Origin: SZUA-36 sp963727635
GTDB taxonomy: Bacteria; Pseudomonadota; Gammaproteobacteria; Xanthomonadales; SZUA-36
Assembly: GCA_963727635.1 (NCBI GenBank)
Contig: CAVSHP010000019.1
Coordinates: 60,925-124,924 of the forward strand
Length of the DNA: 64,000 nt
Reading direction: 5' to 3'
Made by a program: the position numbers and the translations under genes. Position 1 is the stretch's first letter. Every line of letters starts with the position of its first letter. This document shows positions 47,258 to 57,191 of the stretch, one piece after another. The notes beneath the pieces were generated by a model. It did no database searches and had not been told where the DNA came from. It saw only the letters and a program-made list of their open reading frames with translations.

Positions 47258-48175
47258 TCAGCCGGCCAGACCGTCCCGGGGAAGACTGTCGAGGAATGCG
47301 TCGATCGCCGCCAGTGACTCCGGTTCATCCAGCAGCGGCGCGTGCCCCCGATGCGGGATCGTCGCCACGACCAGGTCTGTCTTGATGGCCTGCATGCGTG
47401 CCACGGTCGCTGCCGAAAGTATGTCGGACGTCGCGCCGCGCAGCACCAGGCAGGGCATGGTCATGGCACGAAACGATTCCCAGGTGTCCACCGGTATGCC
47501 GCGAACCTTTTTGATAAGCCCGATGGAATTGAAAAATTTCAGAATCTTACCCACCCTGTTCGCCGACTTGAGGGAACTGAAGATCTTCGGGTCGACATCA
47601 AGAACCGGAACCCCGGCCTCGTTTTCGACGTATGTCAGACGGGCGTGTTCGGCCCAGAATGACTCCGGCATATCGGGCAGGGCGGAGCCGTAGTTCGTCT
47701 TGACCTGCATTGCCGCTTCCTGCCAGTTGCCGGGCGGCGTCTGCGCGCCGGCATAGCCCAGGATACGTTTGACCCCGGCCGGATCGATCTCCGGGCCGGC
47801 GTCGTTCAGGACGATGGCGCGCAATCGTTCGGGAACCAGGTAGGCCATGGTTATGGAAATAAATCCACCCAGCGAGGTGCCGATGAGGATGGGCTTTTGC
47901 AGATCTGCAACCTCCATCAGTTGCTGTAAATCCTGCGTGTAGACGATGATGTTGTAAGTTTTTCCGACTGGATCACGCTGCGACTGGCCACGACCCCTCA
48001 GGTCCGGGCAAATAACGCGAAACCTTGTTGACAGGTGAACGGCCAGTTCATGAAAGTCCTTGCTGTTGCGCGAAAGCCCGGGCAGACAGACGATGGTCTG
48101 GCTGCCGTGTCCGTATTCGCGGTAGTAGAGTTCCAGTCCATCAGCTGAGCGGTAGCGATTTTCCTTATATTCCAT
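47258..48175 (-). CDS. Alpha/beta hydrolase
   Basis: A 305-residue cytoplasmic hydrolase. The oxyanion region is IVCLPGLSRNSKDF, the nucleophile S101 lies in IGTSLGGF, the acid is probably the Asp in VLRGATSDILSA, and the base the His in IPHRGHAPLLDEP. Its start codon overlaps the end of the acyl-CoA ligase gene by 11 bases, so it is translated from the same mRNA. An MFS transporter lies upstream on that strand. The group suggests uptake, hydrolysis and CoA activation of an ester or acid; the substrate is not known. Confidence 0.9.
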   Translation of the reverse strand: MEYKENRYRSADGLELYYREYGHGSQTIVCLPGLSRNSKDFHELAVHLSTRFRVICPDLRGRGQSQRDPVGKTYNIIVYTQDLQQLMEVADLQKPILIGTSLGGFISITMAYLVPERLRAIVLNDAGPEIDPAGVKRILGYAGAQTPPGNWQEAAMQVKTNYGSALPDMPESFWAEHARLTYVENEAGVPVLDVDPKIFSSLKSANRVGKILKFFNSIGLIKKVRGIPVDTWESFRAMTMPCLVLRGATSDILSAATVARMQAIKTDLVVATIPHRGHAPLLDEPESLAAIDAFLDSLPRDGLAG

Positions 48176-49767
48176 GCGGTATCACTCGTAGATGGTGCTT
48201 TTGAATTGCACGACGTAGTTCGCGTTTCAAAATCTTGCCGTTGGCGTTGCGGGGCAACTCTTCAAGCAGTTGCACCCCGGCAATGCGCTGCTGTCTGCCG
48301 AGGCGGGCATTGGCCCATTCCAGCAATTCGCGCGGGTCGATGTCTGTGCCGGGAGCCGGCACCACCAGCGCCAATGGTGTTTCGCCCCACTTGCGGCTTT
48401 CAACCCCGATCACCGCCACTTCGGCGACCGCCTCGTGACAGACGATACATTGTTCAATATCTTCGGGGTAGACATTTTGGCCGCCTGACAGGATCAGATC
48501 TTTCTTGCGGCCGACGATATAGAGAAAACCATCTCCGTCGAGGCGGCCGATGTCACCGGTTCGAAGCCAGGCCCTGCCTTTTTCATCGATCCAGGTGCAT
48601 TCAGCGGTGGCGTCCTCGCGGTTGTGATAGCCCGACATCATGAAACTGCAAATGCCTACGATTTCACCGGCTTCACCGACGCTGACTTCTTTGTCATCGT
48701 CATCCAGAAGACGCAGTTCACTGCCAAAAACGGGCAGACCGACGGAACCGGAGTGGCCTTCGCTGTCCTCCGGGTCGCAAACGGTGATCGGTCCTTCGGT
48801 CAGACCATAAACCTCGATGATCCCGCTGGAAAGATGATCCATCACCAGTTGCTTCAGCTCAGCGTGCAGTGACGAACCAACGCTCATTGGCGCTTTCAGG
48901 CTGGTTGTGTCAAAACCATGGATTTTTTGCTCGGTCACCAGACGCTGATACTGCAGCGGCACCATCGAGGTATGGGTGATCCTTTCCTGCTGGATGGTGC
49001 GCAAGGTTTCCACGGGATCAAAACGTTTGTGAATGTATATGCAGCCACCGGTCAACATGGTGCAAAGCATCGAGACCCAGGAAATATTGGAATACAAACC
49101 CAGCGTCACCAGGGTCCTGACCTGCCCCTGGTAGCGCAGGGCGATGGCCATGTCGCGGGCAAAGTTCAGACGGCTCTGGTGTGAATGCACGATACCCTTG
49201 GGCATGCCGGTGGTGCCGGAACTATAGATGATATTCAGCGGATCGGCGGGCCGGATCATGACAGCAGGTTCCACAGCTGGCTGCGCGGCAACCCAGGACT
49301 CGAAATCCTTCCAAGCCGGAACGCGTCCTGCCGGTGGTGAAGCGCGCGCCTGTTTCGAGACTGCTGCAGCCGATCCCGCCTGCGTCTATGCGTTGCGCCT
49401 GGTCAGCAGTGGCGAACAGGGCTTTTGCGCCGGAATCATCCAGCATGGTCGAAATGGCTGTGTCCGTGACCGAGATATTGATCGGCACGGATACGTATCC
49501 GCCTTTCATGATACCGAACAGGACCAGCGCCATTTCCAGGCTGTTGCCCATGACCACACCGATACGGTCGCCTTTCTCCAGGCCGATTGCCCGCAGGCCA
49601 TTGGCGACCTGGTTAAGATGCTGGTTGAACTGGTTCCAGTTCAGCGATTCACCCTCGCACACGACCGCAGTGCGCGTTGCCTTCCAGTGCCCGTGTCCTG
49701 CCAATATGGCCGGGAGCAGGGTGGTCGTCTGGGCGGCGTCACTCAGGTGGGCTTGCGTGATCATCAA
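48165..49767 (-). pseudogene. Acyl-CoA ligase (AMP-binding), one frameshift
   Basis: Two frames together give about 533 residues. The N-terminal frame has GDRIGVVMGNSLEMALVLFGI. The C-terminal frame has the ATP loop YSSGTTGMPKGIVHSH, then EVYGLTEGP, WLRTGDIGRLD and the C-terminal lysine motif GKILKREL. The family activates a carboxylic acid with ATP to an acyl-adenylate and then acyl-CoA. The break is near 49375: deleting one base of ATCGGCTG joins GGI to AAAVSKQARASPPAGR and then WKDFESWVAAQP. It is probably a working gene with an insertion error. The specific acid is unknown. Confidence 0.85.
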
Positions 49768-49909
49768 AAGTTGAACTCCAGTGACAAGGTAACGATTTGC
49801 CGAACGTCATGGTATGCCGAGATGACCTCCCGGGTAAAGATGCTGGCCGCCTTCGGCGCTATGCGTGCGGTTTGCCCGCGGCGATTCCGGTGAAGAACCA
49901 CCAAGACCG

Positions 49910-51211
49910 CTATTCAGCCCCCTCTGCGGCTTTCCGGCGCATCAGTTGCAGGTGCAATACCACGAAAATCAAAGCGCCTGAAAAGGACAGGGACACAGGT
50001 AGCATGAGTGCCCATGCACTGATTTCCGGTCGCCAGGTGGCCAGCGCCTCGTAGAATCCCACGCCGATCAGCGGCATGACCAGGCCCCTCAGGCCGGTCA
50101 GCATAACGTGGATGGCCATATAGCGTGAGGCGTTGCCATCGTGGCTGAAATCATTGTGACCCAGGTTCCAGCCGAGGTTGCCGCCGGCGTAGGCGGCACC
50201 GAGCAGCATGGAGGCGGGCCACAGCAGTTCCGCGTGCTTCGTGATCACCGCCAGCGAGAAAAGTGTCGATGCACAGACAAAAAACCAGCTGTGAAAAGCG
50301 CGATAACTGAAAATGTGTCGCCGGTCCAGCAGCCTGGCCCAGAAGGAAATTGAAAAACACAGCGTCAGCAAGGGCAGGGAGGAAGTCACCGTCACCTGGT
50401 GCAACTGGTTAAGGTGCATTTGCTCATTGAGCAATATGACCAGCATCGGCAGCAACATCAAATTGCCACTGCCCATGACCATCATGGCCATCATGTAATG
50501 ACGGAAATCCATGTCCCGGCGCAATACCGAGATCAGTACCGATATTTTGAGGCGCCGGCCCTGCAGCGTCTGCTCCGCCAGTTCGGCGGCGATCAGCTGG
50601 CGTTGCCTGCGAAAGCGGGATTTGCGGTTGACCCGGGCCGCGAGTAGCGCACAGGCGGCGCCGAGAACGAACGCCGGCCGGAACGCGTCCGGGTGCCAAT
50701 CGAGGAGGAGTCCGATCAGTGCAGAGTACGCGGCCACCAGCAATGAGGAGATCTGCACGATACGGGCCGTGACCCTGGCGCGCCATTCGCGGGTGTAGTT
50801 GGCCCGCCAGACGGCCGCGCGGACAATCAGGATACCTGACCAGGCGGTGCGGGCAAGTATTGCCATCACGCAAAAAATCGCCAGGCCCAAAGCCGTTCTT
50901 CCCGGCAGCGCCATGATTGCCAGGCACACACCCATGAACACCATCAGCTTGCTGAGCAGGGTAAGCTTATCGCGTCCTGCGGCCATGTAGGCGAACAGAA
51001 AACTTGCAAGGTTGGAGAAAGAGGGCGCTGCAGCGACGGCCGCAACGGCGATGTTGAGCAGCATGGGCGAGGTGACCCCGGCAAACTGGTTCTTGACGAT
51101 GACCCCCAGCAAGCCGCCTTCCAGCGCCCCCAGGGTCACGGCCGTCAGACTCCAGTTCGTAAGTTCTCGTGGCACCAGGGCGGCAGCCATACGTGGCATT
51201 TGCTGATTCAC
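49910..51211 (-). CDS. MFS-type transporter
   Basis: A 433-residue membrane protein with about twelve helices. A central basic loop (NRKSRFRRQRQLIAAELAEQTLQGRR) separates two halves, as in the major facilitator superfamily. Motifs are weak: GGNLGWNLGHNDFS near the tenth helix is the most distinctive. The substrate is unknown. It is followed on the same strand by the acyl-CoA ligase and hydrolase after a 142-bp gap, so it may import their substrate, but a separate promoter is possible. Confidence 0.75.
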   Translation of the reverse strand: MNQQMPRMAAALVPRELTNWSLTAVTLGALEGGLLGVIVKNQFAGVTSPMLLNIAVAAVAAAPSFSNLASFLFAYMAAGRDKLTLLSKLMVFMGVCLAIMALPGRTALGLAIFCVMAILARTAWSGILIVRAAVWRANYTREWRARVTARIVQISSLLVAAYSALIGLLLDWHPDAFRPAFVLGAACALLAARVNRKSRFRRQRQLIAAELAEQTLQGRRLKISVLISVLRRDMDFRHYMMAMMVMGSGNLMLLPMLVILLNEQMHLNQLHQVTVTSSLPLLTLCFSISFWARLLDRRHIFSYRAFHSWFFVCASTLFSLAVITKHAELLWPASMLLGAAYAGGNLGWNLGHNDFSHDGNASRYMAIHVMLTGLRGLVMPLIGVGFYEALATWRPEISAWALMLPVSLSFSGALIFVVLHLQLMRRKAAEGAE

Positions 51212-51395
51212 AGTATTGATTTTTCCGGCTTCAAATGTGTGCGTTCCAATCAGCCACTTACTATGCCGATGTGTTATTCGCTGATCGTGTCATCATACAA
51301 TGTAATTCGCCCCGCTGTGATTTTTCGAGCCGCTTGGGGCCACAGATCGGGGCTCTTATTTTCAGTTTTAAAGGCAAACAATATATCCGGGCCCG

Positions 51396-51430
51396 GAAAT
51401 AAAAGCGGGCGCCGGATGCCCGGCGCCCGC
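51396..51430 (-). terminator. Terminator of the large repeat-domain protein
   Basis: On the minus strand GCGGGCGCCGG pairs with CCGGCGCCCGC around a four-base loop (51405-51430) and is followed by TTTTATTT. It lies 22 bases past the stop of the gene ending at 51453. Confidence 0.85.
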
Positions 51431-51452
51431 TGTAGACTGATCGGTTGCAGTA

Positions 51453-53588
51453 TCAGTCTTCAATCACGCAAAAGCCCACGTCGGTGCTCCTGTGGTGGTT
51501 ACCTCCCACGCTGTTGACGATTGCGCGGTCGCGCGCATGAACTCTCACCACGTAGCCGCACTGTACCAGTCCGCTGGTATCAAAGGTCCACTCCGAACCG
51601 CCCGCGGGTGTGTTTGATGTGCCGCTTGAGCCGGTGGTGGTGGCGACCGGACCAAAGCCGGCCGGGCCGCCATCAATGACAACGCTCCAGCCGCCCATGT
51701 AACTGTCAGTGGCAGACGCCTTGCCCGTCATCGGTGTGCCCGGCATGATCAGGCCACAGTCACCGACCGGCGAACTGATCGATACCGCCACCGTTGGCCA
51801 GGTGTTGTCCAGCTGAATAACCTGGCTGGCATAGCCGAATACCCCTTCGATTTGCAGCCGGATCTCCCACTTGTCATCACCGGAGGTGTCGAAGTAGGCC
51901 AGTATCCCGGCAAAGTTCTGTGCGTAACTCAGGTACTTGAACCAGCCGTCGCCGTCGATATGGTGCCATGAGCCGTAACCCAGCGTCGTTGTCACCCATA
52001 GTTTCGCGCTCAGCGTAGTCCAAACCGAACTGCCGAGTTCCCGCGCCTGTACACGATAACGGTGTCCGGGGAAGCCGGGTCCACGTACCACGACGCGACC
52101 GCCAAACGGGCAGGGCCGGCCGAGCGAATCGGCCTTGAGACCGTTATCGATGAACTTCGCCGTTGCGGTGGTAAGCCCGGTGAGGTCGCTGATATACGGT
52201 ACACCGATACCGCCAACCGCGGTCAGTGTCGGGTGGACACCCGCATAGACGGGACCTGGCGGGATTAACACGTGTGTATCGAGGCGGTTACCCCAGTGTG
52301 GAACCTGGGACGGGTCGACCTTCGACGGCGGTGTGTTCCATGACAGCACCGCACGTACGCGGCCTATCTGTGCAGTGTTGCAACCGCGGCGCACTTTTGC
52401 AAGATCCACCGGCAGCACGGCGCTGTAACACAGGCCGCCATCAGGCAACGGGTTGAAGTCGTAGGACTTGACCGCCACCGTGTCGAGGTATTGCCAGTGG
52501 CAATCGTTGTTCCAGTCCGCCCAGAATGAGACATACTCGGTGCTGCCCTTCGAACACAGGCTCCCGGAGAAACCGCTCTGTTTCTTGACCCGGTAAGTGG
52601 CCACCAGTTTCTCCTGGTTGTAGTCGAGGCCAACGTCCTCCAATTCCTCGTAGGAGATGTCGCCGGTGGTATCCTCGATGGCCAGCACCAGCTTACTGAA
52701 ATCAATCTTGAATTTCGCCAGCGTGGTGCTGAGTTCCGTGAGGGCGTTATCGCCCGTGCCGGTATTCAGCTTGATCGCCTGGTAGGCTGGAAATACAAAC
52801 CGTTTTGGCTCGACTTTCAATTTCTCGTTCCTGGCCTGCAGGTAATTCTTGGCCAGTTCTTCGACGGACAACTTCGCCGGCGAGATGATCGGCGCCGGAT
52901 CGGGGCCGGGAAATGGCTGCGGCGGGAACGGCTCGACCTCGATCGGTTGTTTGATCGACTCCGCCAGGTTCAGAGGCAGTTCCTTGATCGCCTTTAATTC
53001 GTCAACCAGGATGCCGAAGCTGAGACCCTTGTCGATCTGGATATGGCATTCCAGCACATTGCCGTAAACCGGTTTCCAGTCCGGTTGACCAGTCGGCGGC
53101 TCGGCATTCCAGGAGAGGATGGCCCGCGCCTTTGGCAGTTGCGGCGTGGTACACCATTTACGTCGCGGCGAATACTGGATTTCAGCCGAATACGACAATG
53201 GGTGAGTGCCCTTGCCGGCGCAGTCCCTGCCGATGGGGATGTCGTGTACGTCGGTCGCGACCAGCCCGGCATCCTCCCAACCGGATCCAAGGTCGACATA
53301 AAAACGCACAAACTCCTGGGTCCCGTCGTCGCACAGGTCACCACCGTATCCGGATGCCTTTTTCAGGTCAAAGGTGGCGGAGAGTTGCTTGAGTTGCGGG
53401 TTGTAGCCCAGTTCGGTAAGTTGTTCGAAACCGGTGTTCGAGACAATTTTTTTGACCACCTTGAACTTGCTGCCGGAAAGGTTTCCGAAGTAGTTCGGGT
53501 TGGATGTGACCAATGCCCTGAAGCGGGTCCTGCTGGTGTCAACGCCAACTGCCTTTTTCACGGCAGCAGGATTCTTACTATCTTCCAT
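51453..53588 (-). CDS. Large hypothetical protein with two repeated domains, no signal peptide
   Basis: A 711-residue protein; the ATG at 53588 has GGAGG eight bases upstream. Two related units lie at about 15-230 and 265-460. Each has FDLKKASGYGGDLCDDGTQEFVRFYVD or its counterpart YRVKKQSGFSGSLCSKGSTEYVSFWAD, a PLSYSAEI/CYSAVLPV segment, and RAILSWN/RAVLSWN followed by a GN..CHIQI/NRLDTHVLI strand. The last 230 residues look Ig-like (VRGPGFPGHRYRVQAREL). At least ten cysteines but no secretion signal. It may be a structural or non-classically secreted protein. Function unknown; no close family is recalled. Confidence 0.75.
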   Translation of the reverse strand: MEDSKNPAAVKKAVGVDTSRTRFRALVTSNPNYFGNLSGSKFKVVKKIVSNTGFEQLTELGYNPQLKQLSATFDLKKASGYGGDLCDDGTQEFVRFYVDLGSGWEDAGLVATDVHDIPIGRDCAGKGTHPLSYSAEIQYSPRRKWCTTPQLPKARAILSWNAEPPTGQPDWKPVYGNVLECHIQIDKGLSFGILVDELKAIKELPLNLAESIKQPIEVEPFPPQPFPGPDPAPIISPAKLSVEELAKNYLQARNEKLKVEPKRFVFPAYQAIKLNTGTGDNALTELSTTLAKFKIDFSKLVLAIEDTTGDISYEELEDVGLDYNQEKLVATYRVKKQSGFSGSLCSKGSTEYVSFWADWNNDCHWQYLDTVAVKSYDFNPLPDGGLCYSAVLPVDLAKVRRGCNTAQIGRVRAVLSWNTPPSKVDPSQVPHWGNRLDTHVLIPPGPVYAGVHPTLTAVGGIGVPYISDLTGLTTATAKFIDNGLKADSLGRPCPFGGRVVVRGPGFPGHRYRVQARELGSSVWTTLSAKLWVTTTLGYGSWHHIDGDGWFKYLSYAQNFAGILAYFDTSGDDKWEIRLQIEGVFGYASQVIQLDNTWPTVAVSISSPVGDCGLIMPGTPMTGKASATDSYMGGWSVVIDGGPAGFGPVATTTGSSGTSNTPAGGSEWTFDTSGLVQCGYVVRVHARDRAIVNSVGGNHHRSTDVGFCVIED

Positions 53589-53803
53589 GATGGCTTCCTC
53601 CATGAAGCTAAAGAAATGGAGGACCGGGGAAAATAAAAGAACCGCAAAAGACGCGCCCCTTTTATTCACGTCCTCCGTTTCAAGTATAGGAGAAACCTGC
53701 GATATTTTCCGAAAGGCTCAGATTGAGAAAGCCTGGCAAAGGCGGGAAGATTCGGGAACGTAAACCGGGTTACAGGTTCAAAAAGCGCCGGAATGAAGGT
53801 CCG

Positions 53804-54307
53804 TCACTGGGTCTTGAACAGGTCTGCCAGCACCGTTTTTGTTTCCGCTATGTAGGCGTCGATGTCTTCAAAATTGCTGGCCGCGACTTCCACTTCAACA
53901 TCTTTTTTCTCAACGGTGTTGGCGAGGAAAAACCGCACCTTGCCCTTGGCCTGTCCGAGTGCATACAGCATTGGTTCATCGACCATGTAGAGCGCCGCCT
54001 CCATCATCATGCCGTGGGTCATGTCCCGGCGCGTGGATACGTATTTGAACGTGTACTCTCCGCCATCCTTGGTCGTGACTTTTGAATCGCCTTCTATGAG
54101 TGCGAATTCTTTGCGGAAAACCACGATCATCATGGACCAGCCCTGTTGCGTGTAGGAAATGATGATCTGCGAGTTTTTCGGTATGTGGTTGATCTTGTAA
54201 ATACACGTCGTCTTGTCGTTTTCGGTATCAACCTTGCAGTATTCGGCAAATACCGGTGCAGACCAAAGTGTTATCGAAAGTAAAATTAATGTCCAAAATG
54301 ATTTCAC
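53804..54307 (-). CDS. Exported hypothetical protein
   Basis: A 167-residue protein with a signal peptide (FWTLILLSITLWSAPVFA). The mature domain holds CKVDTENDKTTCIYKIN (two cysteines close together), SQIIISYTQQGWSMMIVVFRKEF and a C-terminal helix rich in acidic residues. It resembles small periplasmic proteins of unknown function. It is divergent from the agmatine deiminase gene, and no operon partner is evident. Confidence 0.7.
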   Translation of the reverse strand: MKSFWTLILLSITLWSAPVFAEYCKVDTENDKTTCIYKINHIPKNSQIIISYTQQGWSMMIVVFRKEFALIEGDSKVTTKDGGEYTFKYVSTRRDMTHGMMMEAALYMVDEPMLYALGQAKGKVRFFLANTVEKKDVEVEVAASNFEDIDAYIAETKTVLADLFKTQ

Positions 54308-54542
54308 GTGTTTCCTGCCAATTCTGTTAATGCGTCGTCATGCAATTGCTTGCTGTCGTTGGAAGACCATCGCGGTGGTCTTTGCCCGGGAACCGGTGGG
54401 GATGGTACCCTCTTGATATGTGTCGCTCAAGCGGCACGGAAATTCTGCCTGCCGGTCAGCCGTTTCCACTGGTCTCCCAATACAACCCGTCCTATAATCC
54501 TGCTCCTCGTCATCATACGCTTGAAGCGCCCAGGATCGAACC

Positions 54543-55541
54543 ATGTCTGATACGCACCAGGATGTCTGCATTCCCGCTGAATGGGCCCGTCACGAAGCGA
54601 TCTGGACGGCCTGGCCGTCGCATCCGGGTCTTTGGAAAGACGAGCTTGAAGGCGCGCGCGCCGAAGTGGCCGCGATGGTCAGAGAACTGTCCACCGGCGA
54701 TACAATCAAGGTGCTGGCCTGCGGTGATGAGGCCGTTGCCTCTGCAACCCGCTCGCTCGCAGGGCAGGCCGAGGTGATTGCCGCGGAGTTTGGTGATATC
54801 TGGTTGCGTGACACCGGACCCATCTTTGCCGTGGCTGCCAACGAGCTGGTCGCGCTGCGTTTTGCCCACAATGGCTGGGGTGGCAAATTTGTACTTGCGG
54901 GTGACGACAAGGTGGGTGACGTCGTGGCGCGGGCGGCGGCTGCACCGATCAGCCGTTTCGATTTCATCCTCGAAGGCGGTGCGCTGGAACACGACGGCGC
55001 AGGCTCAATTTTGACCACGCGGCAATGCTTGTTGAATGCCAATCGCAATACGGGCTGGACGCAGACGCTGGCGGAAACGAAACTCAGGGAAGCCTTTCAC
55101 TGCAAGCGGGTGCTGTGGCTCGAAAAGGGTTTGCTGAACGACCACACGGACGGCCACGTGGACAACCTGGCGCGCTTTGTTGCGCCGGACACGGTCGTCT
55201 GCCAGTCGGCAAGTGGCGATGATGATCCGAATGCGTCACTGTATGACGCGATAGCGGAAGAACTGCGCGCCATGGATCTGAACGTCCATCGCATACCGTC
55301 GCCCGGTAAGACCCGCAACGCCACGGGCGAGGTGATGCCCGCGTCGCATATGAATTTCATCATCGGCAATGAAGCTGTCGTGGTGCCGGTTTACAATCAG
55401 CAAACAGGCGCCGGAGCGGTACAGGCATTGCAGAAGTTGTTTACCGGCCGCCGTGTGGTTGGGCTCGCCTCCAACCACCTGCTGACCGGTGGTGGATCGT
55501 TTCACTGTATTACCCAGCAAAGGCCGGCATGCGGAAACTAA
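54543..55541 (+). CDS. aguA: Agmatine deiminase
   Basis: Hydrolyses agmatine to N-carbamoylputrescine and ammonia. The 332-residue protein has the PAD-type fold with WAWPSHPGLW near the start, D90 in DIWLRDTGP, E144 in ILEGGALEHDG, H205 in DHTDGHVDN and the nucleophile C322 in GGGSFHCITQQ. The next enzyme of the pathway, AguB, follows 48 bases later, so the pair converts agmatine to putrescine. No regulator is next to them. Confidence 0.95.
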   Translation: MSDTHQDVCIPAEWARHEAIWTAWPSHPGLWKDELEGARAEVAAMVRELSTGDTIKVLACGDEAVASATRSLAGQAEVIAAEFGDIWLRDTGPIFAVAANELVALRFAHNGWGGKFVLAGDDKVGDVVARAAAAPISRFDFILEGGALEHDGAGSILTTRQCLLNANRNTGWTQTLAETKLREAFHCKRVLWLEKGLLNDHTDGHVDNLARFVAPDTVVCQSASGDDDPNASLYDAIAEELRAMDLNVHRIPSPGKTRNATGEVMPASHMNFIIGNEAVVVPVYNQQTGAGAVQALQKLFTGRRVVGLASNHLLTGGGSFHCITQQRPACGN

Positions 55542-55589
55542 AATGACAGGGCAGACAATCATCCGGCAGACGTATTGCAGAAAAGAGCC

Positions 55590-56447
55590 ATGACAAACAG
55601 TAAAAGAAAGATCACCGTTGCAGCCATACAGTCATCCTACGGCAATGACATGGATGCGAATATTGAAAAAACGATCGCCTTTATCGAACAGGCCGCGCAA
55701 CAGGGGGCGCAGGTCATATTGCCTTCCGAGCTTTTTCAGAGTCAATATTTCTGCACGACTCAGGATGAACGCTGGTTTGATACCGCCTACGCCGCCGCAT
55801 CCCATCCGTGCGTGCTGAAGCTCCAGCCCGTGGCCAGGGCATTGCAGGTCGCTATTCCTGTTTCCATTTTCGAGCGTGACGGCCACCTGACGTATAACAG
55901 TATTGTAATGCTGGACCATCTCGGCGAGATCATGGGTGTCTATCGCAAGAGCCACATCCCCGATGGACCCGGCTACCAGGAGAAATATTATTTCCGGCCC
56001 GGCGACACCGGCTTCAAGGTTTGGGACACGGTTTACGGCAAGATCGGTGTCGGTATCTGCTGGGACCAGTGGTTTCCGGAAACTGCCCGGCAACTCATGT
56101 TGCGTGGCGCCGAAGTGCTGATGTTTCCGACCGCGATCGGCTCCGAACCGCACGATGCATCGCTCGATACCGCCGCGCCGTGGCGCCGCGCGATGCAGGG
56201 GCATGCGGTATCAAACGTGGTGCCGGTGGTCGCTGCCAACCGCACCGGCATCGAACAGGGCCTCGGCGCGCCGCAAAATTTTTATGGCCACTCTTTTATC
56301 GCCGACCACCGTGGTGATCTGGTGGCATCATTTGGCATGGAAGAAGAGGGTGTGCTTGTGCATACGTTCGATCTGGACTTCCTGAAAACCCATCGCAGTG
56401 CCTGGGGGTTCTTCCGTGACCGTCGCGAAGACCTGTATAAAAATTGA
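55590..56447 (+). CDS. aguB: N-carbamoylputrescine amidase
   Basis: Completes agmatine breakdown by releasing putrescine, CO2 and ammonia. A 285-residue nitrilase-superfamily enzyme with the catalytic triad E47 (LPSELFQ), K120 (YRKSHIPDGPGYQEKYYF) and C157 (GVGICWDQWFPE). The SELFQSQYF and PGDTGFKVWDT segments are specific to this amidase type. The ATG at 55590 starts the family sequence; a TTG 15 bases before is in frame but unlikely. It is cotranscribed with aguA. Confidence 0.95.
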   Translation: MTNSKRKITVAAIQSSYGNDMDANIEKTIAFIEQAAQQGAQVILPSELFQSQYFCTTQDERWFDTAYAAASHPCVLKLQPVARALQVAIPVSIFERDGHLTYNSIVMLDHLGEIMGVYRKSHIPDGPGYQEKYYFRPGDTGFKVWDTVYGKIGVGICWDQWFPETARQLMLRGAEVLMFPTAIGSEPHDASLDTAAPWRRAMQGHAVSNVVPVVAANRTGIEQGLGAPQNFYGHSFIADHRGDLVASFGMEEEGVLVHTFDLDFLKTHRSAWGFFRDRREDLYKN

Positions 56448-56537
56448 TCCTCTGATCGCTCAGTGGTCCGACTGAGTAAACCCGTATTACACAGCGTTGG
56501 CCAGCGGAACAGGAACCATGCACGCGCTGCATCTATA

Positions 56538-57044
56538 ATGCCCAATATGCAACTGCCCGCACACGAACACCTCGATAAACTCAATATCTCTTACGAGAAA
56601 GCCGAGTTTTCGCCCGCGATCGACAAGGGTGCGGCCTCGGTGGCGCATGCGCTGGGTTACCGTGAACGCCAGATGATCAAAACACTGATCTTCGAACTGG
56701 ATACCACCGAGCGTATCCTGGTCATGGTAGGTGGGGATCAGAACATCGTTTCCGGTCTGCTCAAGAGGGCGGCCGGCTCACGCAATATCAGGATGGCGCA
56801 ATACGACGCAGTCAGGGAAACTACGGGCTACGTGGTCGGTTCTATCCCGCCATTTTCGTGGCAACCCGAAGGTTTCCGTACCTTCCTGGATGTCTCGCTG
56901 CTCGACGAAGCCATGCTCGGTGTCGGTACGGGTGTCTGGGGTCATGAAATCCTGATCACGCCCGACAACCTGGTCAGGGCCAGCGGGGCGATCCTCGTCA
57001 ACCTGACCGAGCGGGAGAACCCGGCGGTTCCAAATTCGAATTAA
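56538..57044 (+). CDS. YbaK/ProX-type aminoacyl-tRNA deacylase
   Basis: A 168-residue trans-editing protein. Members hydrolyse mischarged tRNA, most often Cys-tRNA(Pro) or Ala-tRNA(Pro). The conserved features seen are YEKAEFSPAIDKGAASVAHALGY, QMIKTLIFELD with the catalytic-site lysine, GGDQNIVSGLLKRAAG and VVGSIPPFSW. The start at 56538 (MPNMQLPAHEHLDKL) gives the normal length; the frame extends upstream without support. Spacing from aguB is 90 bases, so a shared transcript is possible but the jobs differ. Confidence 0.85.
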   Translation: MPNMQLPAHEHLDKLNISYEKAEFSPAIDKGAASVAHALGYRERQMIKTLIFELDTTERILVMVGGDQNIVSGLLKRAAGSRNIRMAQYDAVRETTGYVVGSIPPFSWQPEGFRTFLDVSLLDEAMLGVGTGVWGHEILITPDNLVRASGAILVNLTERENPAVPNSN

Positions 57045-57191
57045 CACCGGGCCTGTTTTTACTTAGAGTTTGCTTGGCCGGCGACATTGATTGACGGTAA
57101 AGTGTGATACTGGCACTCAGAAGTCCAGCTGTTTCAAGCAAATATATTTCACCCTGTCAGCCTGGGTTTTAAAAGGACGAGGAACAGACAA

